A model generated the notes under the pieces. It did not search any database and was not told where the DNA came from. It saw only the letters and a list, made by a program, of their open reading frames with translations. From Stenotrophomonas maltophilia (lineage in GTDB: Bacteria > Pseudomonadota > Gammaproteobacteria > Xanthomonadales > Xanthomonadaceae), in contig NZ_CP090423.1 of the NCBI RefSeq assembly GCF_023518235.1, positions 558,001 through 622,000 on the forward strand: a stretch of DNA of 64,000 nt, given 5' to 3'. Shown here piece by piece: positions 48,461 to 57,304 of this stretch (the first letter of the stretch is position 1; every line of letters begins with the position of its first letter). Position numbers and translations under genes: made by a program.

Positions 48461-51187
48461 ATGTCCGCCTCTCCCAAGGCGCTGCGCCCGCGTCCGCTGG
48501 TGCTCGCGCTGTCGTCCCTGATGCTGGTCTCGCTGCCGGCCCTCGCGCAGGAAAGCGCACCCACCTCATTGCAGGAAGTTAAGGTCACCGGCTCGCGTAT
48601 TCCGCGTGCCAGCGTCGAAGGGCCGTCGCCGGTAACGGTGATCAGCCGCGAGCAGATTGACGCGCAGGGCTACCGCAATGCCTTCGACGCGCTCAGTGCG
48701 TTGACCGAGAACACCGGCAACGTGCAGGGCGAGGACTTCGGCAATACCTTCACGCCGGCCGCCAACACCATCAACCTTCGCGGCCTGGGGCCCAACCGCA
48801 CACTGGTGCTGGTCAACGGTCGCCGCCAGTCCGACTACCCGCTGGCCTACGAAGGCTCGGTGAACGTGGTCAACCTGGCCAACATTCCCAGCGCGCTGAT
48901 CGAGCGCATCGAGGTGCTGGCCGCCGGCGCGTCGGCGGTGTACGGCTCTGACGCCATCGCCGGCGTGGTCAACATCATCCTCAAGGACCGCTTCGACGGT
49001 GTGGAGGTCAACGCGCGTGCCGGCGGTACCCAGCGCGGCGGCGGCGACAACCAGCGCGTGCAGGTGGTTGGCGGCGGTTCCGGCGAGCGCTGGGAAGGCG
49101 TGTTCGGCCTCGAGTTCGATGTGCGCAAGGCGATCCATGCGCATCAGCGCGACTTCATGGACTCGCTCGACGATGACCCCACCGGCAGAGCGCCGCAGGC
49201 CACCGCGATCGCCTATCGCCGCAATGCCGCCACCGGGCGCAACATCGATCCGGGCGTGAACGGGTGCGACGCTGCCTCGGCCATCTATGGCGGCAGCGTG
49301 TTCCGTGCCAACAACCCACGCCAGGGTTGGTACTGCGGCAGCAATGAGGCGGCCGCCAGCTATTGGACCGTGCAGACCCAGAAGCGCAATCTCAATGGCT
49401 ACGGCCTGCTGACCTTCCACCTGGATGAGCGCACCGATCTGTTCGCCGATCTGGCCGTGGGCAGTGCGCAGATCTACAACAATACGCGCGCGCCCACCTG
49501 GACCTCGGCACGCAATTACTTCTACAACCAGACCACCGGCAACCTGGAAAGCTGGTACCGCCGGTTCGCACCGGAAGAGATTGGCGGCCTGCCGCGCAAT
49601 GCCAATCGCTTCCTGGAAAATTCGTGGTCGTTCAACGTCGGCGCACGTGGCCAGTTCGGCGACAGTGGCTGGGATTACGAGGCGGTCTACAGCCGCTCGC
49701 GCTACGAGAACCGTACCCGTCGCCCGGTGCTGCTGGCCGGCATCAACGAGTACCTGCTCGGCCCCAGGCTGGGCGTGCGCAACGGCGTGGAGGTCTATGC
49801 GCCGGATCCGGCGCGCCTGTTCCAACCCTTGACCCCGGACGAATACCAGGGCTTGTCCGGTTATCAGGAGAGCCGCAATGCGGCGTGGCTGCAGACCTTC
49901 AGTGCCAGCATCAACGGCCGCCTGTTCGCGCTGCCCGGTGGTGACGCCGCGCTGGCGGCGGTGGTCGAGGCCGGCAGCCAGGGCTACCGCAACCGCCCGG
50001 ACCCGCGCCTGGGCACCGGGGAGTTCTGGAACACCAGTGCCGGCATCGGTGCCGGCGGTGAGCGCGATCGTTACGCGGCGGGCGTTGAACTGCAACTGCC
50101 GTTGCTGCAGTCGCTGACCACCACCCTGGCCGGTCGCTATGACCAGTACCGGGCAGGCGGCGAGCACATCGGCAAGGCGACCTGGAGCGTCGGTGTCGAG
50201 TTCCGCCCAGTGGAAAGCCTGCTGATCCGCGGTTCGGCCGCCACCAGTTTCCGTGCGCCGGACATGAACTACGTGTTCGCCACCGAGACGCGCGGCTACA
50301 ACCCGGGCATGACCGACTACTGGCGCTGCCGTACCGCCGGCCAGTCGTATGACAACTGCGACTACAACGGCCTGTCGATCGACTACAGCAACCGCGCCAA
50401 TCCGCAGTTGCAGCCGGAGACCGCCAAGTCCTATGGGTTCGGCGTGGTCTGGTCGCCGTTGGCCGGGCTGGATTTCAGTGCTGACTACTACGACATCCGC
50501 ATCAACAACGAGGTCACCAGCCTCGATACCAGCCGCATCCTGCGTGACGAGGCCGACTGCCGCCTCGGCCGCACGCTGGGCGGCGAGACGCGTGACCTCG
50601 GTTCGCCGCTGTGCCAGGACGCGCTGTCACGGGTGATCCGCAATCCGTCCAACGCGACGGTGCAGCCGGACCAGGTGACCCGCGTACTGATCAACCCGAT
50701 CAACGCGGCGTCCGAATCGGTGCGCGGCCTGGACCTGAAGGGCAACTGGCGCTTCGACGCCGGTCGTTATGGGCGCTTCACCACGCGCCTGGCCTATACC
50801 GTGGTGCTGGACCACACCTACAGGCAGTTCGCCGATGACCCCGAGCGTGACATCCGCAACTCGCTCGACAACTGGCAGTGGCGCAGCAAAGCCAATGGCA
50901 GCATCACCTGGAGCCAGGGTGACTGGACCACCACCCTGTACGGCAACCGCTTCGGCTCGTTGCCCAAGAGTGATGGCAGTGGCCGCATCGCGCCGTACAT
51001 GACCTACAACGCCAGCGTGTTCCGCCAGTTTGGCGAGAACCTGTCGCTGGGCGTGATCGTCAACAACCTGCACGACAGCCGCCCGCCGGCGGACAGGAAT
51101 GGCGGTGGTTGGCCGTTCTATCCGGTCGGCAATTACGACCCGTACGGCCGCCAGTACTGGGTGCAGCTGGACTACCGGTTCCGCTGA
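48461..51187 (+). CDS. TonB-dependent outer-membrane receptor
   Basis: The 908-residue protein has a signal peptide ending near ALAQES and a plug domain with LQEVKVTGSRIPRASVEGPS and INLRGLGPNRTLVLVNGRR, then SAVYGSDAIAGVVNIILK. A large beta-barrel follows with KSYGFGVVWSPLAGLDFSAD and SVRGLDLKGNWRFDAGRYGR. This is the subfamily common in Xanthomonadaceae that often imports peptides or glycans; the ligand cannot be read from the sequence. The protein ends in YRFR rather than the usual terminal Phe recognised by the BAM complex. A clear terminator follows. Confidence 0.92.
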   Translation: MSASPKALRPRPLVLALSSLMLVSLPALAQESAPTSLQEVKVTGSRIPRASVEGPSPVTVISREQIDAQGYRNAFDALSALTENTGNVQGEDFGNTFTPAANTINLRGLGPNRTLVLVNGRRQSDYPLAYEGSVNVVNLANIPSALIERIEVLAAGASAVYGSDAIAGVVNIILKDRFDGVEVNARAGGTQRGGGDNQRVQVVGGGSGERWEGVFGLEFDVRKAIHAHQRDFMDSLDDDPTGRAPQATAIAYRRNAATGRNIDPGVNGCDAASAIYGGSVFRANNPRQGWYCGSNEAAASYWTVQTQKRNLNGYGLLTFHLDERTDLFADLAVGSAQIYNNTRAPTWTSARNYFYNQTTGNLESWYRRFAPEEIGGLPRNANRFLENSWSFNVGARGQFGDSGWDYEAVYSRSRYENRTRRPVLLAGINEYLLGPRLGVRNGVEVYAPDPARLFQPLTPDEYQGLSGYQESRNAAWLQTFSASINGRLFALPGGDAALAAVVEAGSQGYRNRPDPRLGTGEFWNTSAGIGAGGERDRYAAGVELQLPLLQSLTTTLAGRYDQYRAGGEHIGKATWSVGVEFRPVESLLIRGSAATSFRAPDMNYVFATETRGYNPGMTDYWRCRTAGQSYDNCDYNGLSIDYSNRANPQLQPETAKSYGFGVVWSPLAGLDFSADYYDIRINNEVTSLDTSRILRDEADCRLGRTLGGETRDLGSPLCQDALSRVIRNPSNATVQPDQVTRVLINPINAASESVRGLDLKGNWRFDAGRYGRFTTRLAYTVVLDHTYRQFADDPERDIRNSLDNWQWRSKANGSITWSQGDWTTTLYGNRFGSLPKSDGSGRIAPYMTYNASVFRQFGENLSLGVIVNNLHDSRPPADRNGGGWPFYPVGNYDPYGRQYWVQLDYRFR

Positions 51188-51201
51188 TCCGGTGGCAAGC
51201 G

Positions 51202-51230
51202 AAAGGCCCGGTATTGCCGGGCTTTTCTTT
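51202..51230 (+). terminator. Intrinsic terminator after the TonB-dependent receptor
   Basis: GCCCGG, loop TATTG and CCGGGC form a stem followed by TTTTCTTT, with an A-rich 5' flank that extends pairing. This is the most canonical Rho-independent terminator in the window. Confidence 0.9.
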
Positions 51231-51296
51231 GTGCGTTGCACCGGCCTGGCGGCAATGAGCGTGGCATGCTGTTGCGCTACACGCAGGAGCAGGCGC

Positions 51297-51926
51297 ATGG
51301 ATGTCAGGGTGTGGAGTGCGATGGCAGTGGTGGTCCTGGCAGGCTGCAGCGGCAGCCAGGCGGGCAGCGTGGACGAGGCGGAGGTGCCCGGTGCGGCGGC
51401 GGTGCGATCCCAGTCGGTCGCAGCCAGCGATGCTGGATCACCGCGTGCGGCAACAGCGACGGCAACGGCGGGCGCAACGGCTGCCCACGGGTACGCGAAC
51501 GTGGAGGGTCACTTCCTCGAGGGAGAGCGCCTGCTGATGGCTGACGGCGGGGTGTCTGCGCAGAAGAGCGAGGCGGTGTTGGGGTCCGACAAGGCATTCG
51601 CGCAGGCGATCGGCCAGTTCGAGCGCGACGCGTCCAGCCGCCCGGAGGTGCAGGACCTGACGGGTCTCTACAAGGCCGCCGCGACCCGGCTCATCGGCAG
51701 GGATGGCACGCTGGTGTCCTTTGCCTGCGGCTACAGCCTGTGCGTCGGCGAGATCCGCAGCCGTACCGAGGAGGATTTCAGCGCCTGGTCCGAGGCGTTC
51801 GGCATGGACAAGGCGAGCCCGGTCTACAGCCTGACCACGGCACCGATGACGTGGGGCAGGGACCAGCACGGCGGGCGTTTCGTGTTTTCGGTGGACCCGG
51901 CCGCCAACGCAATCACAGGTCAGTAG
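51297..51926 (+). CDS. Unknown lipoprotein
   Basis: The start ATG at 51297 gives a 209-residue product with a short signal peptide and lipobox LAGC (about residues 14-17). A low-complexity Ala/Thr/Ser-rich linker (residues 35-68) leads to a C-terminal domain with EAVLGSDKAFAQAIGQFERD and a cysteine pair in VSFACGYSLCVGEIRS, probably a disulfide, then TTAPMTWGRDQHGGRFVFSV. I do not recognise the family. It lies after the receptor terminator and converges with the next gene with only 7 bp between stops. Confidence 0.75.
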   Translation: MDVRVWSAMAVVVLAGCSGSQAGSVDEAEVPGAAAVRSQSVAASDAGSPRAATATATAGATAAHGYANVEGHFLEGERLLMADGGVSAQKSEAVLGSDKAFAQAIGQFERDASSRPEVQDLTGLYKAAATRLIGRDGTLVSFACGYSLCVGEIRSRTEEDFSAWSEAFGMDKASPVYSLTTAPMTWGRDQHGGRFVFSVDPAANAITGQ

Positions 51927-51933
51927 CGGCGCG

Positions 51934-52578
51934 TTATGGCAGCGCCTGCACCAGGTAGGACTCGATGACGTAACTGAACGGCTGCTGCTGGCGGTCGCGC
52001 AACAGGGCGCGCACTTCCAGGATGACGCCGTGGTCGCCCTCACCGCGCGGCGGCCAGAAGGTCTGGTCAGCCAGGGTCTGGCGCTGGAAGCCCAGCGGGC
52101 CGACCACGCGGCCGAACGGTTCGTCGGTGCTGTCCAGCACCTGGTTCATGGCCGGGCTGAGGTGACCGGGCAGGTACCAGTTGTCGGCCTCGGACAGCAC
52201 GCGGCTGCCGCAGACCAACTGCACGCGGCGGTAGCGCAGGGGCGTATCCGGCTGGGTTGCGCCCAGTGCCCGCAGGACGTCGGCCGGGGCCGGCTTGTCC
52301 TGGCCGTGTACCCGCACCGCGCGCACCCGTGCCTGCTCGGCCAGGCCGTGCTCGGCGCACCAGTGCTCCAGGGTAGCCGTTGCACTCTGCCCGGACAGCA
52401 CGCGCTGGTGCAGCCGCTCGACCAGCGCGGCCGGCGCGATGCGCTGTTGGCCCGGCGGCGCCTGCAACGGCGCCGTGGCCGCGGCATCGGTAGCGGACAG
52501 GCTGGCGATCGGAGCGGCGGCCAGCAGGGATGCGGCCTGCCAGCGGCGGAGACGATCGTGGCGGTCGGACGGGCCCAT
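51934..52578 (-). CDS. Chorismate-lyase-like (UbiC/UTRA-fold) protein, putative
   Basis: The 214-residue product has a hydrophobic N-terminal segment (WQAASLLAAAPIASLSATDA) that could be a signal peptide. The remainder resembles the chorismate lyase fold: RYRRVQLVCGSRVLSEADNW, YLPGHLSPAMNQVLDSTDEP, FGRVVGPLGFQRQTL and a C-terminal FSYVIESYLVQALP. Classical UbiC converts chorismate to 4-hydroxybenzoate in the cytoplasm; an exported relative would need another substrate. The family assignment is by pattern and only moderately sure. The gene is divergent from the amidohydrolase at 52766, and the 187-bp gap holds both promoters, which I could not pin down. Confidence 0.6.
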   Translation of the reverse strand: MGPSDRHDRLRRWQAASLLAAAPIASLSATDAAATAPLQAPPGQQRIAPAALVERLHQRVLSGQSATATLEHWCAEHGLAEQARVRAVRVHGQDKPAPADVLRALGATQPDTPLRYRRVQLVCGSRVLSEADNWYLPGHLSPAMNQVLDSTDEPFGRVVGPLGFQRQTLADQTFWPPRGEGDHGVILEVRALLRDRQQQPFSYVIESYLVQALP

Positions 52579-52765
52579 GCGGCATCACAGCGGAAACAGG
52601 CGCCTATGGTACCCGTTCAGCGGTGTCCGGGGCGTAGCCGCGATCAGCGGCGGCGGAAGCATTCAGTGTTCCTTCGAATGCGTGGCATCCATATATTTCG
52701 TTGGCCGATGGCCGCCGTGGCGCGCACGATAACGTCCATTGACTAGGCTTTCCCGGGAGTTCCCG

Positions 52766-53926
52766 ATGACCCTGCAGTTCGTCCACGGAGGCGTCGATCG
52801 CGATGGCGCGCCGCTGCATTTCCATATCCGTGATGGCCGGATCCGCGATCTCAATGGTGCGGCGCGCGCCTCCGAAGGTGCGGAATGCGTCGATCTGACC
52901 GGCTTCAGCGTCCTGCCCGGCCTGGTCGATGGCCATATCCACCTGGACAAGAGCTTTGTCGGTGACCGTTGGCATTCCCATCAACCGGTCAACACGCTGC
53001 GCGAGCGGCTGGCGGTGGAGAAGGCTGCACTGGCCACCGCCGCATCGATGGCCGATCGCGCCGAAGCCCTGATCCGCCAGTGCAGCGGCTTTGGCACGGT
53101 GGCCATGCGCTGCCACGTCGATGTCGATGGCAGCACCGGCCTGCACCACCTGCAGGCGGTGCGCGAGGCGGCACTGCGCTGCGCCGACATCATGCGCATC
53201 CAGCTGGTGGCGTTCCCGCAGGCCGGGGTGATGTCCCGTGCGGGTACGGCGGCGGTACTGGAACAGGCCTTGGCGGCGGGCGTGGAAGTGCTCGGTGGCA
53301 TCGACCCGACCACGCTGGACGGCGATGCCGAAGGCCAGCTGGCACTGCTGTTCGGGTTGGCCGAGCGCTATGGGGTGCAGCTGGACATCCATCTGCATGA
53401 GCCAGGTGAGACCGGACTGGCCCAGCTGCTGCGCATCGCCGCGCGTACCCGTGCCGCGGGCCTGCAGGGGCGGGTGGCGGTCAGCCATGCGTACGCACTG
53501 GGCGAGGTGCCGATGGCGCGCGCGCTGCAGGTGGGCGAGGCGCTGGCCACGGCCGGCGTTGCGATCATGAGCAATGCACCGGGTGACCATCCGTTCCCAC
53601 CGCTGCGCGCGCTGCATGATGCTGGCGTGCGCGTGTTCGCCGGCAACGACAACATCCGCGACTGCTGGTGGCCGTATGGCAATGGCGATCTGCTGCAGCG
53701 GGCGATGCTGCTCGGTTACCGTTCCGGGTTCTACACCGACGCTGACCTGATGCTGGCGCTGGACATGGTCAGCACCCATGCCGCGCAGGTGATCGGCCTG
53801 CCGCAGCATGGCGTGGCCGAAGGCCTGCCGGCGACCTTCGTGGCGGTACGCGCCGACCATGGTCCAGCGGCGGTGGCAGGGGTGCCGGTGGAACGCCGCG
53901 TGGTGATCGACGGGCGCTGGCAGTAG
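52766..53926 (+). CDS. Amidohydrolase, cytosine-deaminase-like
   Basis: The start at 52766 follows CGGGAGTTCCC (386 residues). The metal-dependent amidohydrolase motifs are all present: GLVDGHIHLDK with His57 and His59, DIHLHEPGE with His209 and His211, AVSHAYAL with His241, and FAGNDNIRDCWWP with Asp295. The latter motif is typical of the cytosine deaminase (CodA)/isopropylammelide hydrolase branch. The substrate is probably a pyrimidine, triazine or related ring, but cannot be fixed. No signal peptide is seen, so it is cytoplasmic. A REP-like pair separates it from the opposing LysR gene. Confidence 0.85.
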   Translation: MTLQFVHGGVDRDGAPLHFHIRDGRIRDLNGAARASEGAECVDLTGFSVLPGLVDGHIHLDKSFVGDRWHSHQPVNTLRERLAVEKAALATAASMADRAEALIRQCSGFGTVAMRCHVDVDGSTGLHHLQAVREAALRCADIMRIQLVAFPQAGVMSRAGTAAVLEQALAAGVEVLGGIDPTTLDGDAEGQLALLFGLAERYGVQLDIHLHEPGETGLAQLLRIAARTRAAGLQGRVAVSHAYALGEVPMARALQVGEALATAGVAIMSNAPGDHPFPPLRALHDAGVRVFAGNDNIRDCWWPYGNGDLLQRAMLLGYRSGFYTDADLMLALDMVSTHAAQVIGLPQHGVAEGLPATFVAVRADHGPAAVAGVPVERRVVIDGRWQ

Positions 53927-53927
53927 C

Positions 53928-53986
53928 TCCACGCCGTGCGTGGATGCGCATGGTCGCGGGGGGCTGCATCCACGCCTGGCGTGGAT
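53928..53986. repeat. REP-like pair of inverted repeats between convergent genes
   Basis: Two stem-loops share the core TCCACGC/GCGTGGA: 53928-53944 (loop CGT) and 53968-53986 (ATCCACG, CCTGG, CGTGGAT). They lie between the stops of the amidohydrolase and the LysR gene and can end both transcripts. Their arrangement resembles the BIME-type REP pairs frequent in Stenotrophomonas. Confidence 0.65.
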
Positions 53987-53995
53987 CTATCGTGG

Positions 53996-54877
53996 TCAAT
54001 CCGGTTCGCGCTGCACCTGGCGCCACAGCTCGCTGGCCAGCGCACGCACCGCGTCATCCGCGTCGGCGCGATGCAGCAGGCCGATCTCGTAGTTGTCGAT
54101 CACCGGCAGGTCGCGTTCTCCATCGATGATGCGGTGCTCGCGGCTGACCGCGCGGCGCGGCAACAGGCTGATGCCGATGCCATCGGCCACCGCGCCCTGG
54201 ATGCCGCTGAGCGAGGAGCTGGTGAAGGCGATGCGCCAGCGCAGGCCCAACGCTTCCACTGCGTGGATCATTTCGTCGCGGTACAACCCACGTGGCGGGA
54301 AGGTGACCAGCGGCAGCGGGTCCTGCAGCAGGCAGCTGCTGCGCAGGCTGTCGATCCAGTGCATCGGTTCGCGCCGGCAATGCACGGCCTGGCGGCTGTT
54401 GCGGCGTTGCTTGACCAGCACCAGGTCCAGTTCGCCATGGTCGAAGCCGTGGGCCAGGTCGCGGCTGAGGCCGCTGCTGATTTCCAGCTTGACCTGCGGG
54501 TGGCGGCGGCTGAAGGCCGCCAGCATCCGCGTGGTCTGCGCGTTGACGAAGTCCTCCGGCACGCCGATGCGGACGGCGGTTTCCACGGTGGCGCCGGCCA
54601 GGGCCTGGGCCATTTCCTCGTTCAGGTCGAGCATGCGTCGCGCGTAGCCGAGCAGGGTGTGGCCGGCGTCGGTCGGGTGCACGTCGCGGTGGCCGCGTTC
54701 GAGCAGGCGATGCCCGGCCAGTTCCTCCAAACGCCGCACCTTCTGGCTGACCGTGGACTGGGTCGAATGCAGGCGCGTGGCGGCTGTGGTGAAGCTGCCG
54801 CAGTCGGCCACCATCACCAGCGCCCGCAGCAGGTCCAGCTCGAACAGTGTTCTATTCGATTTGGCACTGTCTGGCAT
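53996..54877 (-). CDS. LysR-family transcriptional regulator
   Basis: The 293-residue protein has an N-terminal winged helix-turn-helix (about residues 14-73) with SFTTAATRLHSTQSTVSQKV and RRLEELAGHRLLERGHRDVH. A LysR effector-binding domain follows (VRIGVPEDFVNAQTTRMLAA, VADGIGISLLPRRAVSREHR). It is divergent from the ankyrin lipoprotein gene at 54990 across a 112-bp gap, and LysR proteins often control the divergent gene. A tail-to-tail arrangement with the amidohydrolase at 52766 makes regulation of that gene less obvious. The inducer is unknown. Confidence 0.92.
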   Translation of the reverse strand: MPDSAKSNRTLFELDLLRALVMVADCGSFTTAATRLHSTQSTVSQKVRRLEELAGHRLLERGHRDVHPTDAGHTLLGYARRMLDLNEEMAQALAGATVETAVRIGVPEDFVNAQTTRMLAAFSRRHPQVKLEISSGLSRDLAHGFDHGELDLVLVKQRRNSRQAVHCRREPMHWIDSLRSSCLLQDPLPLVTFPPRGLYRDEMIHAVEALGLRWRIAFTSSSLSGIQGAVADGIGISLLPRRAVSREHRIIDGERDLPVIDNYEIGLLHRADADDAVRALASELWRQVQREPD

Positions 54878-54989
54878 TTGAACATTTCACTTCTGGATAC
54901 CCGGGCCGACTTCTACCATGCGGGACAACGACCGGCAATGCCCGGCCATCGCGCGCGCCGCGCGGTACCGGACAGGAGGAGACACCGAC

Positions 54990-55691
54990 ATGCGCTTTCA
55001 TCGTTGCCCTGCCTGGCTGGCGCCGTTGCCGCGTGTGCTGCTGTTGTGCCTGCTGGCTCTGGTGACTCCCGCCTGCACCGCCACCCCCAGGGCCGAGGCC
55101 GATGCCCAGCTGCGCGATGCCGCCCGCCGTGGCGATGCCGAGGCCGTGCGCGAGGCGATCACGCAGGGTGCTGATCTGGAGGCCCGCGACGGGCAGGGGC
55201 GCACCGCACTGCTGCTGGCTACCCATGGCAACAACGTGGATGCCGCGCGTGAACTGATCGAGGCCGGGGCCGACGTCAACGCCAAGGATGCGTTGCAGGA
55301 CAGCGCCTACCTGTATGCCGGCGCGCGTGGCCTCGATGAAATCCTGGCGATGACCCTGGCGCACGGCGCCGACCTGCGCAGCACCAACCGCTATGGCGGC
55401 ACCGCGCTGATTCCGGCGGCCGAGCGCGGTCACGTCGCCACGGTGCGCATGCTGCTGCGCGCAGGCGTGGCGGTAGATCATGTCAACCGCCTGGGCTGGA
55501 CCGCACTGCAGGAAGCGATCCTGCTCGGCGATGGCGGGCCGCGTCATGTACAGATCGTGCAGCTGCTGCTGGACGCCGGCGCCGACCCCGAGCTGGCCGA
55601 TGGCGATGGCGTGACCCCGCTGGCCCACGCGCGTCAGCGTGGCTACCCGCAGATTGAAGCCCTGCTGCGCCAGCACGGCGCGGCACGCTGA
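54990..55691 (+). CDS. Ankyrin-repeat lipoprotein
   Basis: The start follows a strong AGGAGGAGACACCGAC. The 233-residue product has a signal peptide with candidate lipobox TPAC (about residue 28). Four to five ankyrin repeats fill the rest: LRDAARRGDAEAVREAITQG, GRTALLLATHGNNVDAAREL, GTALIPAAERGHVATVRMLL, LGWTALQEAILLGD and DGVTPLAHARQRGYPQIEAL. Periplasmic ankyrin proteins often bind partner enzymes such as catalases or act as inhibitors. The amidohydrolase gene downstream on the same strand, 52 bp away, may be cotranscribed and functionally linked. Confidence 0.88.
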   Translation: MRFHRCPAWLAPLPRVLLLCLLALVTPACTATPRAEADAQLRDAARRGDAEAVREAITQGADLEARDGQGRTALLLATHGNNVDAARELIEAGADVNAKDALQDSAYLYAGARGLDEILAMTLAHGADLRSTNRYGGTALIPAAERGHVATVRMLLRAGVAVDHVNRLGWTALQEAILLGDGGPRHVQIVQLLLDAGADPELADGDGVTPLAHARQRGYPQIEALLRQHGAAR

Positions 55692-55743
55692 AGCCCGACC
55701 CCTTCCACCCCGCACGCTGGGCGTGCCCACCAGGATGCTGTCC

Positions 55744-57201
55744 ATGTTCCGTTCCCGTCCGCTGTCCTTCGCCATTCTTCTTGCCGTTGCACCGCTGTCG
55801 GCCGCAGCGGCCGAGCGCGCCGACCTGCTGATCCGCAATGCCACCGTGGTCGATGTCGAGCACGCCCGCAGCCTGGCGGGGCAGAGCGTGGTGATCCGTG
55901 GCGAGGACATCGTCGCGGTCGGCCCGGACGCGCAGCTGCGTACCCAGTGGAAGACCGCCCGCCAGCTCGATGCGCAGGGCAAGTACCTGATTCCCGGCCT
56001 GTGGGACATGCATGTGCACTTCGGCGGTGGCCCGGCGTTGATCGAAGAGAACAAGGCGCTGCTGCCGCTGTATATCGCCCATGGCATCACCACCGTGCGT
56101 GACTGCTCCGGCGACCTGCCCGAGCAGGTGCTGCAATGGCGTGGCGAGATCGCCAGGGGCACGCTGTTCGGCCCGCGCCTGCTCAGCTCGGGCGCGAAGA
56201 TCGAAGGCATCAAGCCGGTCTGGAAGGGCACGATCGAAGTGGGCAGCGAGGGCGATGTGGACAAGGCCATCACCCGCCTGCAGCACGACAAGGTCGATTT
56301 CGTGAAGATCACCGACAGCACGCTGAAGCCGGAGCTGTTCCTGTACTCGGCCAGCGCCGCGCGCAAGGCGGGTTTCAAGGCCTCCGGCCATATTCCGATG
56401 GCACTGACCGTGGAGCAGGCGGTCGACGCCGGCCTGGCCTCGATCGAGCACCTGGATTATGCGTTCAAGGCCGGCAGCAAGGACGAGGCGCAGATCGCCG
56501 CTGACTTCGGTGCAGGCCGCATCGACCGTGCTGAAGCCAACCGCCGGCTCGACGCCAGTTTCGACCGCGACACCGCGATGCATGCCTATCGTGACTTCGC
56601 CAAGCGCGGTGTGTTCGTCACGCCCACGCTCAACGGTGGCCGCATCCTCGACTTCCTCGACCAGGATGACCATGCCGACGATCCGTACCTGGCGTACATC
56701 GGCCCGGGTCTGCGCGCGACCTACCAGTGGCGCGTGGACCGTGCGGCCAAGGCCACGCCGGCACAGATCGAAGCCCGGCACGCGCAGTACCACCAGGTGG
56801 CGGCGGTGCTGCCGCTGCTGCAGGAGGCCGGTGTGACGATCATCGCCGGCACCGATGCCGGCTTCCTCAACTCATACAATTTCCCAGGCATCGCCCTGCA
56901 CCAGGAACTGCAGCTGTTCGTGAAGGAGGGCCTGAGCGCACCGCAGGCACTGTCGGCGGCAACCCGTTCCGGCCCGGCCTGGTTCGGACAGATGGATCGC
57001 TACGGCGGCATCGCGCAGGGCAAGGCGGCCGACCTGGTGCTGCTGACCGCCAATCCGCTGCGGGACATCGCCGCCACCGAAAAGATCGACAGCGTGATCC
57101 TGCGCGGCAACGTGTATGACCGAGCAGCGCTGGACAAGATGCTGGCCGATACCAAGGCCAAGGTGGCCGCGTGGAATGCCGAGTCTGCCAAGGCAAACTG
57201 A
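55744..57201 (+). CDS. Exported amidohydrolase, imidazolonepropionase/prolidase-like
   Basis: I use the ATG at 55744 since AGGATG lies 8 bp before it; an ATG at 55735 would add three residues. The 485-residue product has a signal peptide ending at LSAAAAERAD. Amidohydrolase motifs are GLWDMHVHFGGG with His90 and His92, FVKITDS (possible carboxylated Lys), ASGHIPM, SIEHLDYAF and IAGTDAGFLNSYNFPG. Periplasmic members of this branch include Xaa-Pro dipeptidases and related hydrolases common in Xanthomonadaceae. The substrate is unknown. A long hairpin follows the stop. Confidence 0.87.
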   Translation: MFRSRPLSFAILLAVAPLSAAAAERADLLIRNATVVDVEHARSLAGQSVVIRGEDIVAVGPDAQLRTQWKTARQLDAQGKYLIPGLWDMHVHFGGGPALIEENKALLPLYIAHGITTVRDCSGDLPEQVLQWRGEIARGTLFGPRLLSSGAKIEGIKPVWKGTIEVGSEGDVDKAITRLQHDKVDFVKITDSTLKPELFLYSASAARKAGFKASGHIPMALTVEQAVDAGLASIEHLDYAFKAGSKDEAQIAADFGAGRIDRAEANRRLDASFDRDTAMHAYRDFAKRGVFVTPTLNGGRILDFLDQDDHADDPYLAYIGPGLRATYQWRVDRAAKATPAQIEARHAQYHQVAAVLPLLQEAGVTIIAGTDAGFLNSYNFPGIALHQELQLFVKEGLSAPQALSAATRSGPAWFGQMDRYGGIAQGKAADLVLLTANPLRDIAATEKIDSVILRGNVYDRAALDKMLADTKAKVAAWNAESAKAN

Positions 57202-57208
57202 TGGCCCT

Positions 57209-57247
57209 GGGGTCGGATCCCCTTCTTTCGGAAAGGGATCCGACCCC
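57209..57247 (+). terminator. Long inverted repeat after the exported amidohydrolase
   Basis: GGGGTCGGATCCC and GGGATCCGACCCC form a perfect 13-bp stem, with further CTTT/AAAG pairing in the 13-base interior. It starts 8 bp after the stop. No T-run follows. From memory, repeats with this core are frequent in Stenotrophomonas intergenic regions, so it may be a dispersed repeat used as terminator. Confidence 0.65.
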
Positions 57248-57304
57248 CTCATCGATTGACGCCCTTGCTTCCGGCACGGGAAGGATCGGGCACGGGCGCC
57301 TAGC

